Shown here one piece after another: positions 12,553-25,700 of a stretch of DNA of 64,000 nt. Numbering within the stretch: position 1 is the stretch's first letter; each line of letters starts with the position of its first letter. A model generated the notes under the pieces. The model worked only from the letters and a program-made list of their open reading frames with translations, did no database searches and was not told the DNA's origin. Origin of the DNA: Klebsormidium nitens (Eukaryota; Streptophyta; Klebsormidiophyceae; Klebsormidiales; Klebsormidiaceae); the NCBI GenBank assembly GCA_000708835.1, contig DF236974.1:174626-238625 (forward strand). The letters are read 5' to 3'. A program made the translations under genes and the position numbers.

Positions 12553-14212
12553 GTGAATTGTCAGCGACAAAAACAATCCTGTTGTTGCCTGGTTGCGGTG
12601 GTACCTGCGAGCTGAAAACGTGTACCTGCGATTCGCAAGTCTAGATGGGATCTAAGTTTTCAACCAAAAATAACATGGTTTGGTTCCCACTCTTGTACAC
12701 CAGCGTAGCTAGAGCTTCATGCTCCTAACCGTTCTACAGCTGTCGACAGCGAGATTGAAATTCAACAATTGCTTCGCTTGCAGAACGTTCGAAGAAGCTA
12801 TTCGGAGGGTGCAGCGTACTGTGATCTGCCACTGGCAAGGTCCGAGTCAGCAGACGACTGTCTGCAAGTTATCAAAGACGTTTTTGTAGTAATTGCAATG
12901 CCCCAGAGTCTTGGCCTAGGAGCCCGGCGCAGTTTCATCCAAACCAGAGACCAAGCATCCGAAGGCTCAGACGCGTATGTGAGCAGTCTACTTAGACATG
13001 TGAACGTATTTCTGCAGACAAGATAAGAGCAGAGGATGTGTTCGAAGGACAACGAACACTCAGGAGGCAGCGAACGTCAGTGCAAGATTTCCCTGGACAA
13101 TTAACAAGTTGTTCCAGCATTGCACTTGCCTAACAATTCAATGATGACCAGGCTGTCTGACCACACCGGCATAGATCTACCTAACTCAGTCAACTCCGAC
13201 ATTGCTCGCGTACATGACATATTCACTGCGAGAAAGCGTTTTGTCCGAACACGGTCCGAACCGGATCCGAACCCCTTTTCCCCAGTCCGAAGCGGGTCTG
13301 AAAGCTTCGCACTCGGTTCGGACAAGTGACATGTCCGAAAACGTACTGAAGCCGGTGCGAATTGAGTTCGAACCTGATCCGAACTGGGCAACAAACTGAG
13401 AACGTCGTTCTAGGTCAACATACAGGCTTGAACAGCAAGAACCTTGCAAAAACTAGCAAGGATGTCACTGATGGTGAATAGGTCAAAGTACGGACGACAG
13501 TTCTGCAGATCTATTCGAGGTTCGCAACAGGATACAAGCTGCGTCATCATTGTAAGGATTGCATCTAGCATGTCATGTGGCATACCAGATTGTCATTTTT
13601 ATGAGCGGCGGCCTCTGGCTGTACAGCTTACGTTTCCGAGCGGGTTTTGATGAGGACCTCATGTCGTCAGAAGGTTATAGGCCCGGAAGGGGAGAGGAAA
13701 CCAACTAGGAGCTGACCGTGAGGACGTTACGTGGCACTCTTTCCTCCGACCCTGAGCTTCTTCGATCAACAATTTCCAAAGCTTGATGTACGGAGCAGCA
13801 AGTTGGCTAGCTTGAAGGTCCATGCCAACGCGCCAGCTCGCAGCTTTCTCTCGAATTCAAGGAGGATGAAGGGGCTCGGGTGGCCACGCCCGCCCAACTC
13901 GGACGGTTCAAACGGTACGTACGCGCGGCCGCGCACTCAAAACGAACTGGTAACTGGGTGGCGCCCAAACCCCCTCAAACCCGGGCAAACTTTTCCCAGC
14001 GCGAGAGCGGCCGCCGCGATGGCGGCGCCGCGAGCGCGGCATCTCAAGGTCTCCACACTGCAGGTGTCTTAGACCTAGGACTTTTGCAGTTGCTTCAAAC
14101 CAGACGAAGCGAACGTGGCAGCTTTCTGTCTTTTTATTGTCAATCCTTCCCAGTGTTTGCCTGGATCACCGGCCGACCTTCCTTTTGAGTAACCCTCAAG
14201 CGGAATCAGCAG
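12553..14212. other. Intergenic region after PRD1 with a GTCCGAA-rich patch
   Basis: No convincing gene is visible up to the small plus-strand gene. At 13230-13390 the motif GTCCGAA or its complement occurs repeatedly. The GC-rich stretch 13860-14063 is open in two frames and may be the 5' exon of the following gene: the frame read from 13880, spliced at a donor at 14064, joins the exon at 14213 in phase, but it has no clear ATG. Confidence 0.35.
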
Positions 14213-14873
14213 GTAGTCCTACGATGCTTATAAGGCTGTGGAAGAAGTACTCGAGCTTTCGTAAGTACATGCGCATCTACGTGGATGAGGTTATCCACTG
14301 GAACCAATTAATCCAGATGCAGCAGCGCGCAGAAAGAGATGGTGAGTAACCTGACAGAATGTTTCAGTAGGCTTGGCCTTGCGGACTTCGTTTGAGTTGG
14401 TGGCTCATGGCAGCTCCTCTTGCCCTCATGATTGAAAGAATAAAGGCTGAAGCCTTGTGGAAACGTTGTGCAGAGCTCGTGTAGTGTAATCAGTGCACTG
14501 AAACTTACAGGGACCTGGAGCTTCTGTAGCTGCAGTTCTGCATGTCAAAGCGCCCTGTCGTGCTTCTTTGGGGCTCTTTCGAGCGGCTAGTACGTCACGA
14601 TATATGAACAGGAAGATGTTTTTGGAATCTTAAGTAATCCGCATACTTTGTATGAGCATCTCTCCGATGTGGTGAGCTCTCTTGACAGGCGAGCAGTCGG
14701 AGGACTTGGAGAAGGGGGTAGCCCTGGCATACCGAGAAGTCCAGCGGCTTAAGAAGATCTGCAGGGAACTGGAGCAGAAGAGGCCCTTGCGTAAGTCAAC
14801 AACTCATCATCGCAGAAAAGGTGATTATATGATTACTGCAGGCAACGGAGGTTACCCAGGCTCCCAAACTTGA
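14213..14873 (+). CDS. Small basic protein of unknown function
   Basis: Three exons join in phase: 14213-14341, 14689-14790 and 14842-14873. From the first ATG (14224) they give 83 residues: MLIRLWKKYSSFRKYMRIY, then a charged helical segment with EQSEDLEKG and REVQRLKKICRELEQKRP, ending GGYPGSQT. It is basic, likely helical, with a weak coiled-coil character in the second exon and no signal peptide or membrane segment. I do not recognise the family. Donors GTGAGT and GTAAGT and AG acceptors support the exon structure. A GC-rich upstream exon (about 13880-14063) can be spliced on in frame and might extend the N-terminus. Confidence 0.5.
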
Positions 14874-16377
14874 GCTTTCTGTTCTTTTTCACTACGCGTG
14901 GAACCAATAGAGTACAGCTTACAACTGCAAGGCTATTGCAGAATCCCGAGGAGCAACATGCGCACTAACATATTCCCGATCAGCAACCAGAACCGTTGCT
15001 AAATACCACCCCTGTCATCATTGCTTGTTTCTTCGTTAAATCAATTGACAGGTCAGCTCTGGATGAAATGAGTTCTTCTTATTGTATGGATCTTGTAGCA
15101 TTTGACTGTCAAGGGACTTTGGACACGATTCTCCCGGGGCCTTGATCTCTTTTTGCCTGTGTCTGCAGCAAGGAGGCCCTTAGAGATGTATCTAGCTATC
15201 TCCTTCTTCATTGAGGACACATTTACAGGAAAGATTTAGCTATCTCCTTTTTACTTGAGGAAATGTTCGGAGGAAACCAGGGGTCAAGGGAGCACTTTGA
15301 GTGACGTTGATTGCAGCTGCACGGAACAAGTGTATTGATGACGTGTGCAACACCCACAGCTTCGGCCCCTGTATCTTGTCGTGGGCCGGCGGCTGAGGTA
15401 AGAATTCTGGGCTGATAGCAGTTAGTATGGGCACTCTCTTTCGAGTTTTGTATCATTTTTTTATGGTCCTTTATTACCTGGTATACAAAGCAGAATGGCT
15501 CCGATTGCCTGCCCGCTGCCATGGCGCGAGGCGGCAGATCCCGACAGACGAGACCAGAGTAGGATCAAGCGAATGCAAGCGAGTGGCTGCCATGTCCTTA
15601 CCAACGTTCCAGTTGAAACCTCGTCACTGCCGTTTCCCAGCGGAATCGGCCGATTCTACAGGACTACAGGGCGCATAGATAGCACGTTCATCATGTTACA
15701 AACCATCATTGTCTGGAGTCAGCCGGCTCATGCTGTCGTTGAATTGCGTGTAAACTTGAGACAGTAATTCACCAACATGATCACGACTTTCAGATACATT
15801 GTCAATATCTGTACACAGGATGGACTGGAGCTTCCATGAGTATGTATGCTGCATTTCCAGGTACCTTACCAGGTACACGTGTAGGTGCCTTGCACGCTCT
15901 TCTCAACATGCATGTGAACTTCTCCCGCGTTCCGTACACCCTTCGATATACAATCAGATACTTCGTAAGGTCAGCTTTCGAAGAGACTCAGGTTTGCAAG
16001 ACAATCTCTCCCCGGACGCGGCAACCGGGAGACAGTCAAGCTCCCGCGGCCGTGCATTCCATTGCATCGCGTGGTTCTAAACCAAAATTTGAGGCCGCAA
16101 AACAAATCCGAACATGAGACCGATTTGCACTCCATCTTATAAGTGCTGCGCAAATCTGCATGTTGGTCGCGCCAGGCATGGATATGAGAAATCTAGCCAA
16201 GCGGTATATACTCCGAAGCTAGACTTACCGAGGGTGACAGCAGTGCCTGGGTTGCAGCTTCAACGGCCACAGGTCTGCTGGTAACCCCAAACTATAGATA
16301 TCTGAAACGATGGCTCATGATTGCAAAGATGCGCGCAACGGTTCAGCAATCAGAATTGCAGGCCCCTTCTGAAAGGG
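14874..16377. other. Convergent intergenic region
   Basis: This lies between the 3' ends of the small plus-strand gene and the minus-strand coiled-coil gene. Frames such as the minus one at 15223-15522 match nothing I know. A short imperfect direct repeat (TAGCTATCTCCTT) occurs at about 15192 and 15238. Nothing else is evident. Confidence 0.4.
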
Positions 16378-18453
16378 TCATCCTGTGTTCGTTTCCCCAG
16401 ATTTATCTGCAACTTCTGAAACGACCTTCACTCCTTGCGTGTCAACTTTCAACTCCTGGCCTTTGCTCGTTAATCCTTCTGATCCCGGTGATTTGCCAAC
16501 TCGACTCTGATCCCCCTCACGATCTTCCGAAACTCCCCCTTCGTCACCGTCTCTGTCTTTTGCATGAATCGAATCTGCACCGGTCGGCAACGCCTCTGCA
16601 AAATCACCTCCAGTATCTCGGGACGAAACCTCGTTCTCTTCCGGCACACCATCCAATTCCCGCTCTCCCCGTTCGGTCCCCACAGCTCCGTCTTCCTCTT
16701 CCCACTCAAACGCCCCTACGCCCGCCGACACTGACGGTGACCGGTTGCCCTGCGTGCTGTACGCTAGCAACTCAAACAGGTGCTCATTCTCTCGTTGCAG
16801 CTGCATGTTCTCCCTAGCCAGCCGTGCCTTCTCAGCAAGCAGCGCCTCTAGTTGCTGACGCACCAGGGGGTCGTCGTCCATCTTGCCCTGCACCTCCAGG
16901 CCGTCTCGTAGGACTTTGTTCTCCTCCTCTAGTTGCGAGCAGCGCTTGGTGGCGAAGTCGAGCTGCGCCTTCTGGGCTTCCACCTGGCGCTGATATTGCC
17001 GCACCTTGGTCACCATCGCAGTGGCCACCTGGACAGAAGAGCACCTTTTCGTCACAGACTGTCTGGAAGGGGCTCCTCATTGGAGAACCTGAATCGCTCC
17101 CGATCAAAGTCCATAAAAATCTGGTCAGAGTTGGTGCGGAGGGTCAAAGCTCTTTGACAAGTTATCGGAGTTAATGTGATGACCATCTCTTGGCTACAGC
17201 TTTGGAAGAAGCTACGAATACACTGCGTTGTGTAACAAAAACGAGTGTGAGTTGAACAGAGCGCATATGCTTTGTGAAGACGGTTTTTCAGGGGACACTG
17301 CAGTTGAACACTGATGTAAGTAAAAGCTAACCGTCAGAGCACACAGAGTCCTTCTTGCATACTCAGAATGTTCGATGGCATCCTCACATCTCGAGATGCT
17401 TTTAGCTGGTTAGTCACAGGGCTTCCGTCCACTCCAATTGAAGGAGACCGCTTGAGGTCATGGTTAAGGCTCGGCGGTGGCCCTTCGATGAAGTCGACCG
17501 CCTTGGTGGAGATGACGTCGAGGCTCTCCTCGATGGCGGTGCCGACCTTGTCCCCAATGAATGAGAGGGAGTTTGTGATCGCGTCCAGGCTCTTCTGGAT
17601 GCCAAATGCCTTGCTTTCACCCTGCCAAGAAAGCACCATGTAATACTGTCAGGCAACAAGGTCACGCAGGGAGCCAACAATAGACCAGCGGCGCTTGGTC
17701 TGCCATTGACACACGGTTAGAGAACCTTTGGCTTAAGGGTCAGAACAATGCCCGCATAAACTGATCTCCAAGCGGTGAAGTCCACGGCTCTCCCTGACGT
17801 ACGCATAAGTGCATGAAGCTCCTGTCAAAGAGCTGTTACTCCTGGTGGTGCACAACAGCTTCACTCTATCTGAGCTTAGTCGTTGTACCTACTACTACAG
17901 GGCCGTTTTGAGGAGCTGACGGGGCCGGGTGGTTGTGAGCTCAGACAAGACAAGGGCATCGAGGAGCTTTGATAACTCAACGCGACGATCATGCTTGAAA
18001 GCCTGAACTTCACCTGGTATGATGAGCATGATCTATGACAAATGCACCTTGCTCCCTAGTCCAGGTCGCCCTTACTCACTGCATGTTTGTCTCTAAAGGG
18101 CCACTCTAAAGGGCCACTAAAAACGGACAATTAAACAGGTTGCATTCAAGCTGAAAGACATTCCTGTCATGAGGGTCACACCGGCAACTCACTGTTTGCT
18201 TCGTCGCGGGCGCCTGCTGCTGATCTACGCGGACTTCATCAACCCTTGGCAAGTCGTCTTCTTCTGAGAAGAGACTCTTTGCCGTCTTGCTGAGGCTGGC
18301 CCAGATCCCTTCATCTACTTTCTTCTTCGACGCGGGAGTACTAGCATAGCTGTTCCCACCTGATCGAACCTTTCCATCCTGTACATTTCCTTCCATCCTC
18401 ACAGGGTTGGGCGTGCTCAATCTTTGACTATTCAAAGGCTGGGCATCCTGCAT
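16378..18453 (-). CDS. Plant-type coiled-coil protein of unknown function
   Basis: Three exons join in phase: 18453-18193, 17621-17388 and 17028-16378, giving 381 residues. The start is the ATG of MQDAQPLNSQ. The N-terminus is Ser/Lys-rich and has the segment DEGIWASLSKTAKSLFS. The middle exon is an amphipathic region (KSLDAITNSLSFIGDKVGTA). The third exon opens with a coiled coil, including QQLEALLAEKARLARENMQL, then a long acidic, Gly/Glu/Asp-rich and probably disordered tail. The LAEKARLARENxxLxREN block is familiar from conserved but uncharacterised land-plant coiled-coil proteins; that assignment rests on memory of the motif. There is no membrane segment or catalytic motif. A scaffold or tether role is possible but unproven. 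Confidence 0.6.
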
Positions 18454-18916
18454 TGTGCTCCTAGTTCCGCCCAAACTGCGAGCTAGCACTGTAAACGGAA
18501 GGAGGACACCTGTTGCTTCCCTCAACTCGTCAATAGCGGCGCCAATGCACAGACTCTGCGAAGCAACACCCTTGCAGATGTCCAGGCAGAATGTCAAGGG
18601 ATCGCCACAGAACAGCGTCGGCCATCATTCATTGGCGAACTTTCCCTGGGCCAATTGCATGAAGCTTTGCTCCTCGATCCTCGCATTGTCGATCAACTTG
18701 GCAAGCTTGAGAAGTGGACTTGGCTGACTTGTCAACTTTAGTACGTGGCATTTAAAGTTAACCTCTCGGTCCATTATGACCGTAGGATGGACTTCAGATG
18801 CTCGATATAGAATGTTACAAACAACTAGAGCGGCCCTAGATACCCCCAATGGCAAATCCCAGCGCAGCATGATGGGGGCCGGGCCAAGCGCACTCAGACT
18901 GCCACAGTGCCAGTGC

Positions 18917-19460
18917 AATACCCATGAATTCAACACCGGATTTTGCCAACTCCGGATTTTTGCATCAATGGACCCTGCGAGGACGCGCGAAAAGTTGCTG
19001 CTACCGGGCTGTCGCAAGGGGACGACTCGGGCACTTTTTGGCCTAACCTATTCTTTTAAATGGGTTAGGTCACCGTTTGGTCTCGGGAGGGGAGCCCCGA
19101 GCTCCTGGAAGCAACGCTTCCCCAAGGGTCGGACCCCTCTGCAAGTCTCAAGACACCCCCGCCCCATTTCACCGGCTGCTGACTACGCTATCCCGTTTAA
19201 GTTTCTGTCTTATACCTAAAGGTGTAACCCGACTCCGAAGACCAAGCCCCGGCCAGACTTCGACCGGCCCCACTCCGGCCTGACTACTCCGGCCACCTTT
19301 CAACTTGCCGGGGCCGCATGTGTGCTTCAATTTAGCCCGGGTGAGGCCCACTCAGATGGGTGGTGAAGGGCGGGGAGGGACCGGGGCTTGGAGTCCTCAT
19401 CGATGATTGTGTGTCGAAAATCCGGAGTTGGCAAAATCCGGAGTAGGATTCATGGTTATT
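18917..19460. mobile_element. Non-autonomous DNA transposon (MITE-like), 544 bp
   Basis: The ends are inverted repeats of about 45 bp with few mismatches. The left end (from 18917) begins AATACCCATGAAT and contains CCGGATTTTGCCAACTCCGG; the right end, read on the other strand, begins AATAACCATGAAT and contains the same core. The element is flanked by a perfect 6-bp direct repeat CAGTGC (18911-18916 and 19461-19466). The left copy is preceded by another CAGTGC, which slightly weakens the call. No transposase is encoded. It lies in the divergent region between the coiled-coil gene and CTR9. Confidence 0.75.
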
Positions 19461-19780
19461 CAGTGCAGACGGTCTGACTTAGCTCAATCTCGGTGGGTCC
19501 TGAGAAGAGCACTCAGCACGAAGTGGGCGCCCATGAAAGACGCTCAGATTGCTTGAGAAGACCACGCATAGAAGAAGGTTGTGATTCCGGTTGATGCTCT
19601 TGGTCCGCTGGCGATGCGACAATTCGTTCAGTAACACGCAGCTTGTGGCGGACGCTTACATTGAGCGAGTGGATCAGCGCACAGCATGCTGATTGGCATG
19701 AGGCCTACTGCAGACTCTGACTGAATAGTCGTGTCCTACTTCTGCTGGCTTTCGCCATTATAAAGTTTGCCACCCGTGAG

Positions 19781-22700
19781 ATGGCGGCCGCTCGTTCTCT
19801 GTACATTCCTATCAGAAACTCTGAGGAGCAGGTGGAGGTGGAGCTGGACAACCTGCCCGAGGATGACAACGACATTCTGGAGATTCTCAAGGCGGAGCAG
19901 GCGCCGCTCGACCTTTGGCTCGCAATCGCAGTAAGTGGCGCCTCTCAATTAAGTTGAGGTTTGCAAAGTCCATCTTGTGCATATGGTTGGGGGAAAACTT
20001 ACTTTATGTTGCAACTGATGTGCAATCGATAGTCTCTCCACAATTACAAGTGCGATGCTTGCCGCAACTTCTCATTTCAACAGGATGCCGCAGGTCCGGT
20101 GTCTTATAGGAGCTCAGCAGACACCAAGCAGCTCACTAATAAGCTTTCAAAAGCTTGACACCCATTCAAACATGGTGGCACACCTTGAAAGTAGGTCGCC
20201 AGACCAATTGCCCATTCCGTCAAAGTTCCCCAGTATCCTGTGTTCAAAAGGCCAGCATCCTGCCAAAACACCGTAGAGGATCAAAACGAAGAGGTCTTGC
20301 AATGAAGAGGAGATATCGATATGATAGCATCTTGGTTGAAGTGACCCTCGAGATGAGAGAACTTTTGCACCACCACTTTTTAGCATTCGTTGCTGACATG
20401 AGTGCATCACCGCTGTCTGCTTTCAGAGAGAGTACTACAAGCAGGGGAAGGCGGCCCAGTGCGTCCACATCCTTGAAGAAGGCTCCACAGATGGTGAGGA
20501 TCTATGTACTCATTTACAACCAGAAGTCTCAAAGTCACATAGACCAGACTTTGGCGGACTCTTTTTTTCAACTGACATGTCTTCAAGGTGTCCTCACATC
20601 TGTCGCCTAGATTGCTTGCGTAGTCCCCCGTGTTGGAGTTACAGACACCCAACCGGTTCTTTTTCATTTTTAGACGAGCTGGACTATTGAAGATCGTTAG
20701 ATCTTGGCCTCTTGCAGCCCTTGCTTTGCAAGAGGGCTTGGCGATGCCCTCATCTTTTCAGATGTCCTGTGTCCTGTGATATCACCGACTAACATCAAGC
20801 GTCATGCACCCCCTTTGACGAGTCCATTCATGAGGCAGCTGCAGAGCGGTCACGACTTACACAATTGGGGGGAACCTCACAAAGCAATGGGGAAAGTAAG
20901 ACTGCATCGCTTGATCAAGTTGCTAAAGACCTTCTTCTCTTGCAGTGGTGGACGAGTACTACCACGAGGTGATCCACGAGCGGATTGCCATCCTGAACGC
21001 GCTCGCAGCCTACTACACGACGCAGGCCAAGATCTCGCAAAAGAACGAAATCCGCAAGGACTTTTACCAGCGCGCCACGGAGCTGTATAATAAGGCCACC
21101 AGGATCAACCAGTCCGAGGTTACGACGTGGATTGGCAAGGGTGAGCAGGTCCTAAGAGAGGCAGTATCGTTGGCGATTGGCTTCACAATGAAGTTAAGAT
21201 GGCCCGATGCTTTTCAATTGTTTGGTCAGGAGCTCGAAGTCCTGTCCGTGGTGGACGTGATTGATTATTATGGCTTTCAAACCTATTGATGTTTGCTGTG
21301 AGAAATTTTTGGCCGATCTGCGACTCCTCTATGCCCTCCCAACATGCTCTTGTCACCGTCTGCATGCTTAGCAAAGCCTGACACAATTCCCGCAGCTTCA
21401 AAGCTTCCTCCTGATAATCCGGTACGAAGGACCACTTTATGTACGGTCCGGTCCTCACCTTGACAGGCCAGATGCTGTTGTCCACCGGGGAGCTGGAGCA
21501 GTCGCTAGTGAGCTTCAAGAACGCGCTGGTTATGCAGAGCGACTGCGTGCCCGCTCTCTTGGGAATGGTGAGCGTTCTCTCCCGAGCTTGTCTTGCGGTT
21601 CCCTTGAGGTCATGCTATCCAGCCTCATGGGACGAAAAACAATTTCTCAGGGGACTCGAGTGTTACGGACATTAAACAACATGTCCCCTTTATGCGCCAC
21701 CAATCAAAGGAAAAGACAGCCTTCAAATAACGGGTCAAGGGAGGCGAATGGTAAAACGGTAGTTCAGTAAGTTGCCGGTCAATGCGCGGAGTCTGAATAT
21801 GGCTCGAAGCAGACAGAATTTGTGAAAGTTCATCGTCTGCGTCGTAGACACGCGACTATTTGAACTAAAAGACGTTGCTCAATATGCCCGTGTCTTTGCA
21901 GGCAGCTGTGAAGTTCAACCAGCAGAAGTACAAGGAAGCGCTGTCGCACTACAAGGTACGACTGGCCAGCTGTCCCCACTTACGTTCCTTGCGACATGAA
22001 ATAATCGTTCCGTTCTGGTCGACTGGTTTCAGGGCTGCCTCCCCATTCCGTGCTTGTTAAAAAAAATTGAAGGTGCGAGTCCAATCCGTAACAGAGTACC
22101 TGCACTGCAGGGCGCAAGTCGCCAAGTTGTTCGGCGGCATCTTAGCTTCGGACTAATCAAAGCGGCACATCTAGTGCGCATTTGATGCTTTGGCCCTGTA
22201 AATTAAGCAGAGGGACTTACGTTTGATACCACTTGTCGTCGGGAACCACTCCGTTACGAAAACGTGACCAGCCATGCGGTGGGATTTCTTGACCGGTCTG
22301 ATTAAGTCCTCTCACACCCTGCGCAACAAGCACCTTGTAGGTCCCCTGTGCTACAGCTGCGTGCCATGTCAAACAGCCCGATGTCACTTACCTTCCCTTG
22401 ATCACCACTGTCCGAAGCACAGACACTTTGTCAGGAATGTATTTTGCTTCGCTTGACTCCATCTTTCCTCACTCTGCGCAGCGAGCGATGGTGCTGCATC
22501 CGCAGGGCCCCCCCGTGCTGCGGCTGGGCCTCGGCGCGTGCCACTTCATGCTCAACAACATGGACAAGGCGCGCCAGGCCTTCAACCGCGTCCTGCAGCT
22601 GGACCCCGAGAACGTCGACGCGCTCGTCGCGCTCGCCATGATTGACCTCAACTCGGGGGACGGTAAGTCTCTGTTTTTGTTTTCCTTTTTTGGGCCCTCT

Positions 22701-25700
22701 CCGGTCTGCTGGTTCGTACTCGTTAGAACTTGCTCGTATCACAGAACCCTTTGGTTTGGTATCCACGTGCTTTGTCTGGTCCGCGAGAACTTCTTCTGTG
22801 GCACATGTGGCTGCTGCCAGCATGCTCGCTATGATCGACCAGTACGCGGGCCTCTGTTTCGCAAGCCTGGTGTCTTATCGGTTGGCCTTTGCGGTCTGCT
22901 GATGTCGTGCTTTGGTGATTCTGCTCGCATTCAACCACTGCGTTTCTGGTAGTCATGTGCTCTGTCCGGCCTGATACTTATGGATCCCTTGTGTCAGACC
23001 TTTGCAGTGTGCATCGGGTTTAGTTGGATTAAGTTGCTTGTGGAGATGCGTTTCAATGGACCGCAGTTGCATGTCCGCATTGCCTCTGTCCCTGAGAAAG
23101 CGTGACCGTTGCTACACGAGACGGGCTGGAAGGTGGAATTGTCCCTCACATCAGCCAGGCGAAGGTCCGTTCAGAGAAACCAGATCAGGGAACGCGACCT
23201 TTTCCTCTCCTTTGTACGAAGAGATGCGACTCTTGCATACAGCGGACCCCTGCTTGACTTTACTGTCCCTCCCCGCCTCCTCTACAGAGCTGCAGATCCA
23301 GGCGGGCATGCGCCTGATGATGGCCGCCTTCCAGACGTACCCCCACTCGTCGATGGCGCTGAACCACCTGGCGAACCACTACTTCTTCACGGGGCAGCAC
23401 CACCTGGTCGACCAGCTGATGGAGTGGGCCATCATGAGCAGGTAGATTGCCGCATTCGAGACAGGCCCCTTAGAAGTTCGGGGGTGTAACACCCCTTTTG
23501 TAGCTTCTGGATCGTCCGATCGCGCCTCAAAGGCCTCGACACCAAACGTTCGGTTGCCCTGCTTCGATCGGGGCTGAACACTGCAGACTGCCTCCTTGAG
23601 TTACAGCCAATCAATTCACGCGTGCTCTGCCGTTCTGAAAATGTGGCGATCTGCCTGTGAGCAGCGACGTGGCGCAGCTCAAGAGCGAGAGCTTCTACAA
23701 CGTCGCGCGCTCGTACCACTACAAGGGCGAGTGGGACCGCGCGCAGGCGCTGTACCGCGCGAGCATGAAGGCGGCCGCGGAGGACTACGTGCAGCCGTAC
23801 TACGGTGAGGGATCCCCCGTGTGAATCTCATGGATCTTTGGTCTTGACATCGTAGTTCTTTTGGATACTTTGGGTGTAGCTTCTGTTCCTTTGAGTGTGC
23901 TTCTTCACATTGAAGGCGGCCGCCGGGGACGTGCTGCTTGGGTGTCCTGCATGATGCAGCTTCTTGGAGTTAATCTGTTTGTGGAGCAGATTCAGCTTGG
24001 AGTGTTGCGTCGGCAGAGTGCAGCCACGAGGATGGCAACATGCCTCTGTGCTCGACATCTGCTCGGCTTCCTTGCTCCTTTGTGTGAATGTGAAACGTGC
24101 TTGATGGGTTCGACAAAACAAAGAAGCCCACAGTTGCATTCTACTCCGTATAGGACACGCCCGGTCTGCCTTTATTGGCGATCCTACGCTTTTCGTTGTG
24201 CTCGTCCTTGCACAATCGGGCTCTTTGGGGAAGCATTCTGCCAAGAAACAAAATGCTGAATCGTTCGCATCCTCTCGCCTTTGTAAATACACTCTATCCC
24301 CCTCCCGCAGGTCATGCCCAGATCTGCATGCACCGGCAGGACTACGCGGCCGCGAAGGTCGACTTCGAGAAGGTGTTGTTGGTGTACCCCGAGAACCCGG
24401 ACGCGCTCAAGGCGCTGGGCAGCATCTACCAGCTAGAGGGCGACACCGCGCGTGCGCTCACCAACTTCAAGCGGGTCACCGAGATCAACCCGAAAGACAT
24501 TCAGGTACGGCCTTTTCCCGTGGGGCGTTCTCTGTCTTTCTTCCGTCCGGTAACTATTGTTCGTTGTCCATCGTGGTGTTTCTGTTGTGCTTTAGGAATA
24601 CTACGCCTCTGCGTGAAGTGGGTCCTTGCAATATGACCCTCCACGTTCATTGATTTCTATTTGCCAGGCGTGGATGATTCTGGGCGAGCCGCTCCTCGCG
24701 TTTCACCATGAACGGAGTTACGACTTGACACTCAAACTTGGGATTCTGCCCGCTCTGCACTTCAGGCTCATCTGAAACCCCCATACTACCCCGCCCGTCC
24801 CAGGGAGGCTTTCTTATCATATCCTTCGCTTGTAATGATCATGTTTACATACTCGTCTTTCTTTGCAGGCGTGGGTGGAGCTGGGCGAGCTGCTTCTGGC
24901 GTCCGACTTCAGCGGCGCGCTGCGCGCCTTCACGACCGCCGTCGCGCTCATGAACAAGCGCGACGACCCCATTCCCCCCGCGCTTCTCAACAACATGGGC
25001 GTGCTCTACTTCGAGAAAGGGGAACACGCCCTCGCTCTAGGCGCGTACACCGAGTCTCTCGGCCCAGGCCCTTGGTTTGACCTGCTCAACGCTCAAGCGG
25101 CCCGGGGGGTCGAAGAGGGATCCCTCGAGAACGGCGAGGTGGCGCCAGATGGCGCGCTGACGTTGGACGACGTGGAGCACGTGGACTTGCCTGCGGACAA
25201 GGTCACGACGGTGTATAACCTGGCGCGAGTGTTTGAGCGGGTGCACGAGACAGGGAAAGCAGAGACGCTGTACCGATTCCTGCTCAAGAAGGTGGGGGGG
25301 GCCTATTAGGGGACTGCACGCTGCTTGTTCTTGTACTTTCGGGTGTCTTGTGGTGCCGAGTTTGCTATTTTGTTTTGGACCCCTATTCCAATCTGTTTGC
25401 TCCTTTGGGGCCTTGAGGCAGCTCGCGGTTGCAGTTCTGGAGGATAGGAACTGGGCTGGAAATCTTGAGCTTCTGCTGTAACCCGTATTCGATTGTCAGA
25501 AGTTGGAGAGCCGCGTGGCTTTTAGCAAACCTTGGGATAGAGAACGTGCGACACAACCTCATGTTATGCGTTTGTGAGACACTTTGAGCTGCCGTTAAAT
25601 CACAACCCTCGTTACTGCAGATTCCCCAGTACAGCGACTGCCTCCTCCGGTTGGCAGCCATCGCCCAAAATCGGAAGGATTACGTCGGCGCTCTGAAGCT

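Noticed and set aside
13731-14072. A GTG-initiated 113-codon frame upstream of the small plus-strand gene
   Set aside because: It does not join the next exon in phase and has no ATG. The overlapping frame read from 13880 fits better, but is also unproven.
15223-15522. Minus-strand 99-codon frame in the convergent intergenic region
   Set aside because: There is no homology I can recognise, no splice partner and ordinary composition. It could be chance at this length.
20155-20610. 151-codon plus-strand frame across CTR9 introns 1 and 2
   Set aside because: It runs in a different frame from exon 2 and covers intron sequence; the CTR9 exon model accounts for the locus.
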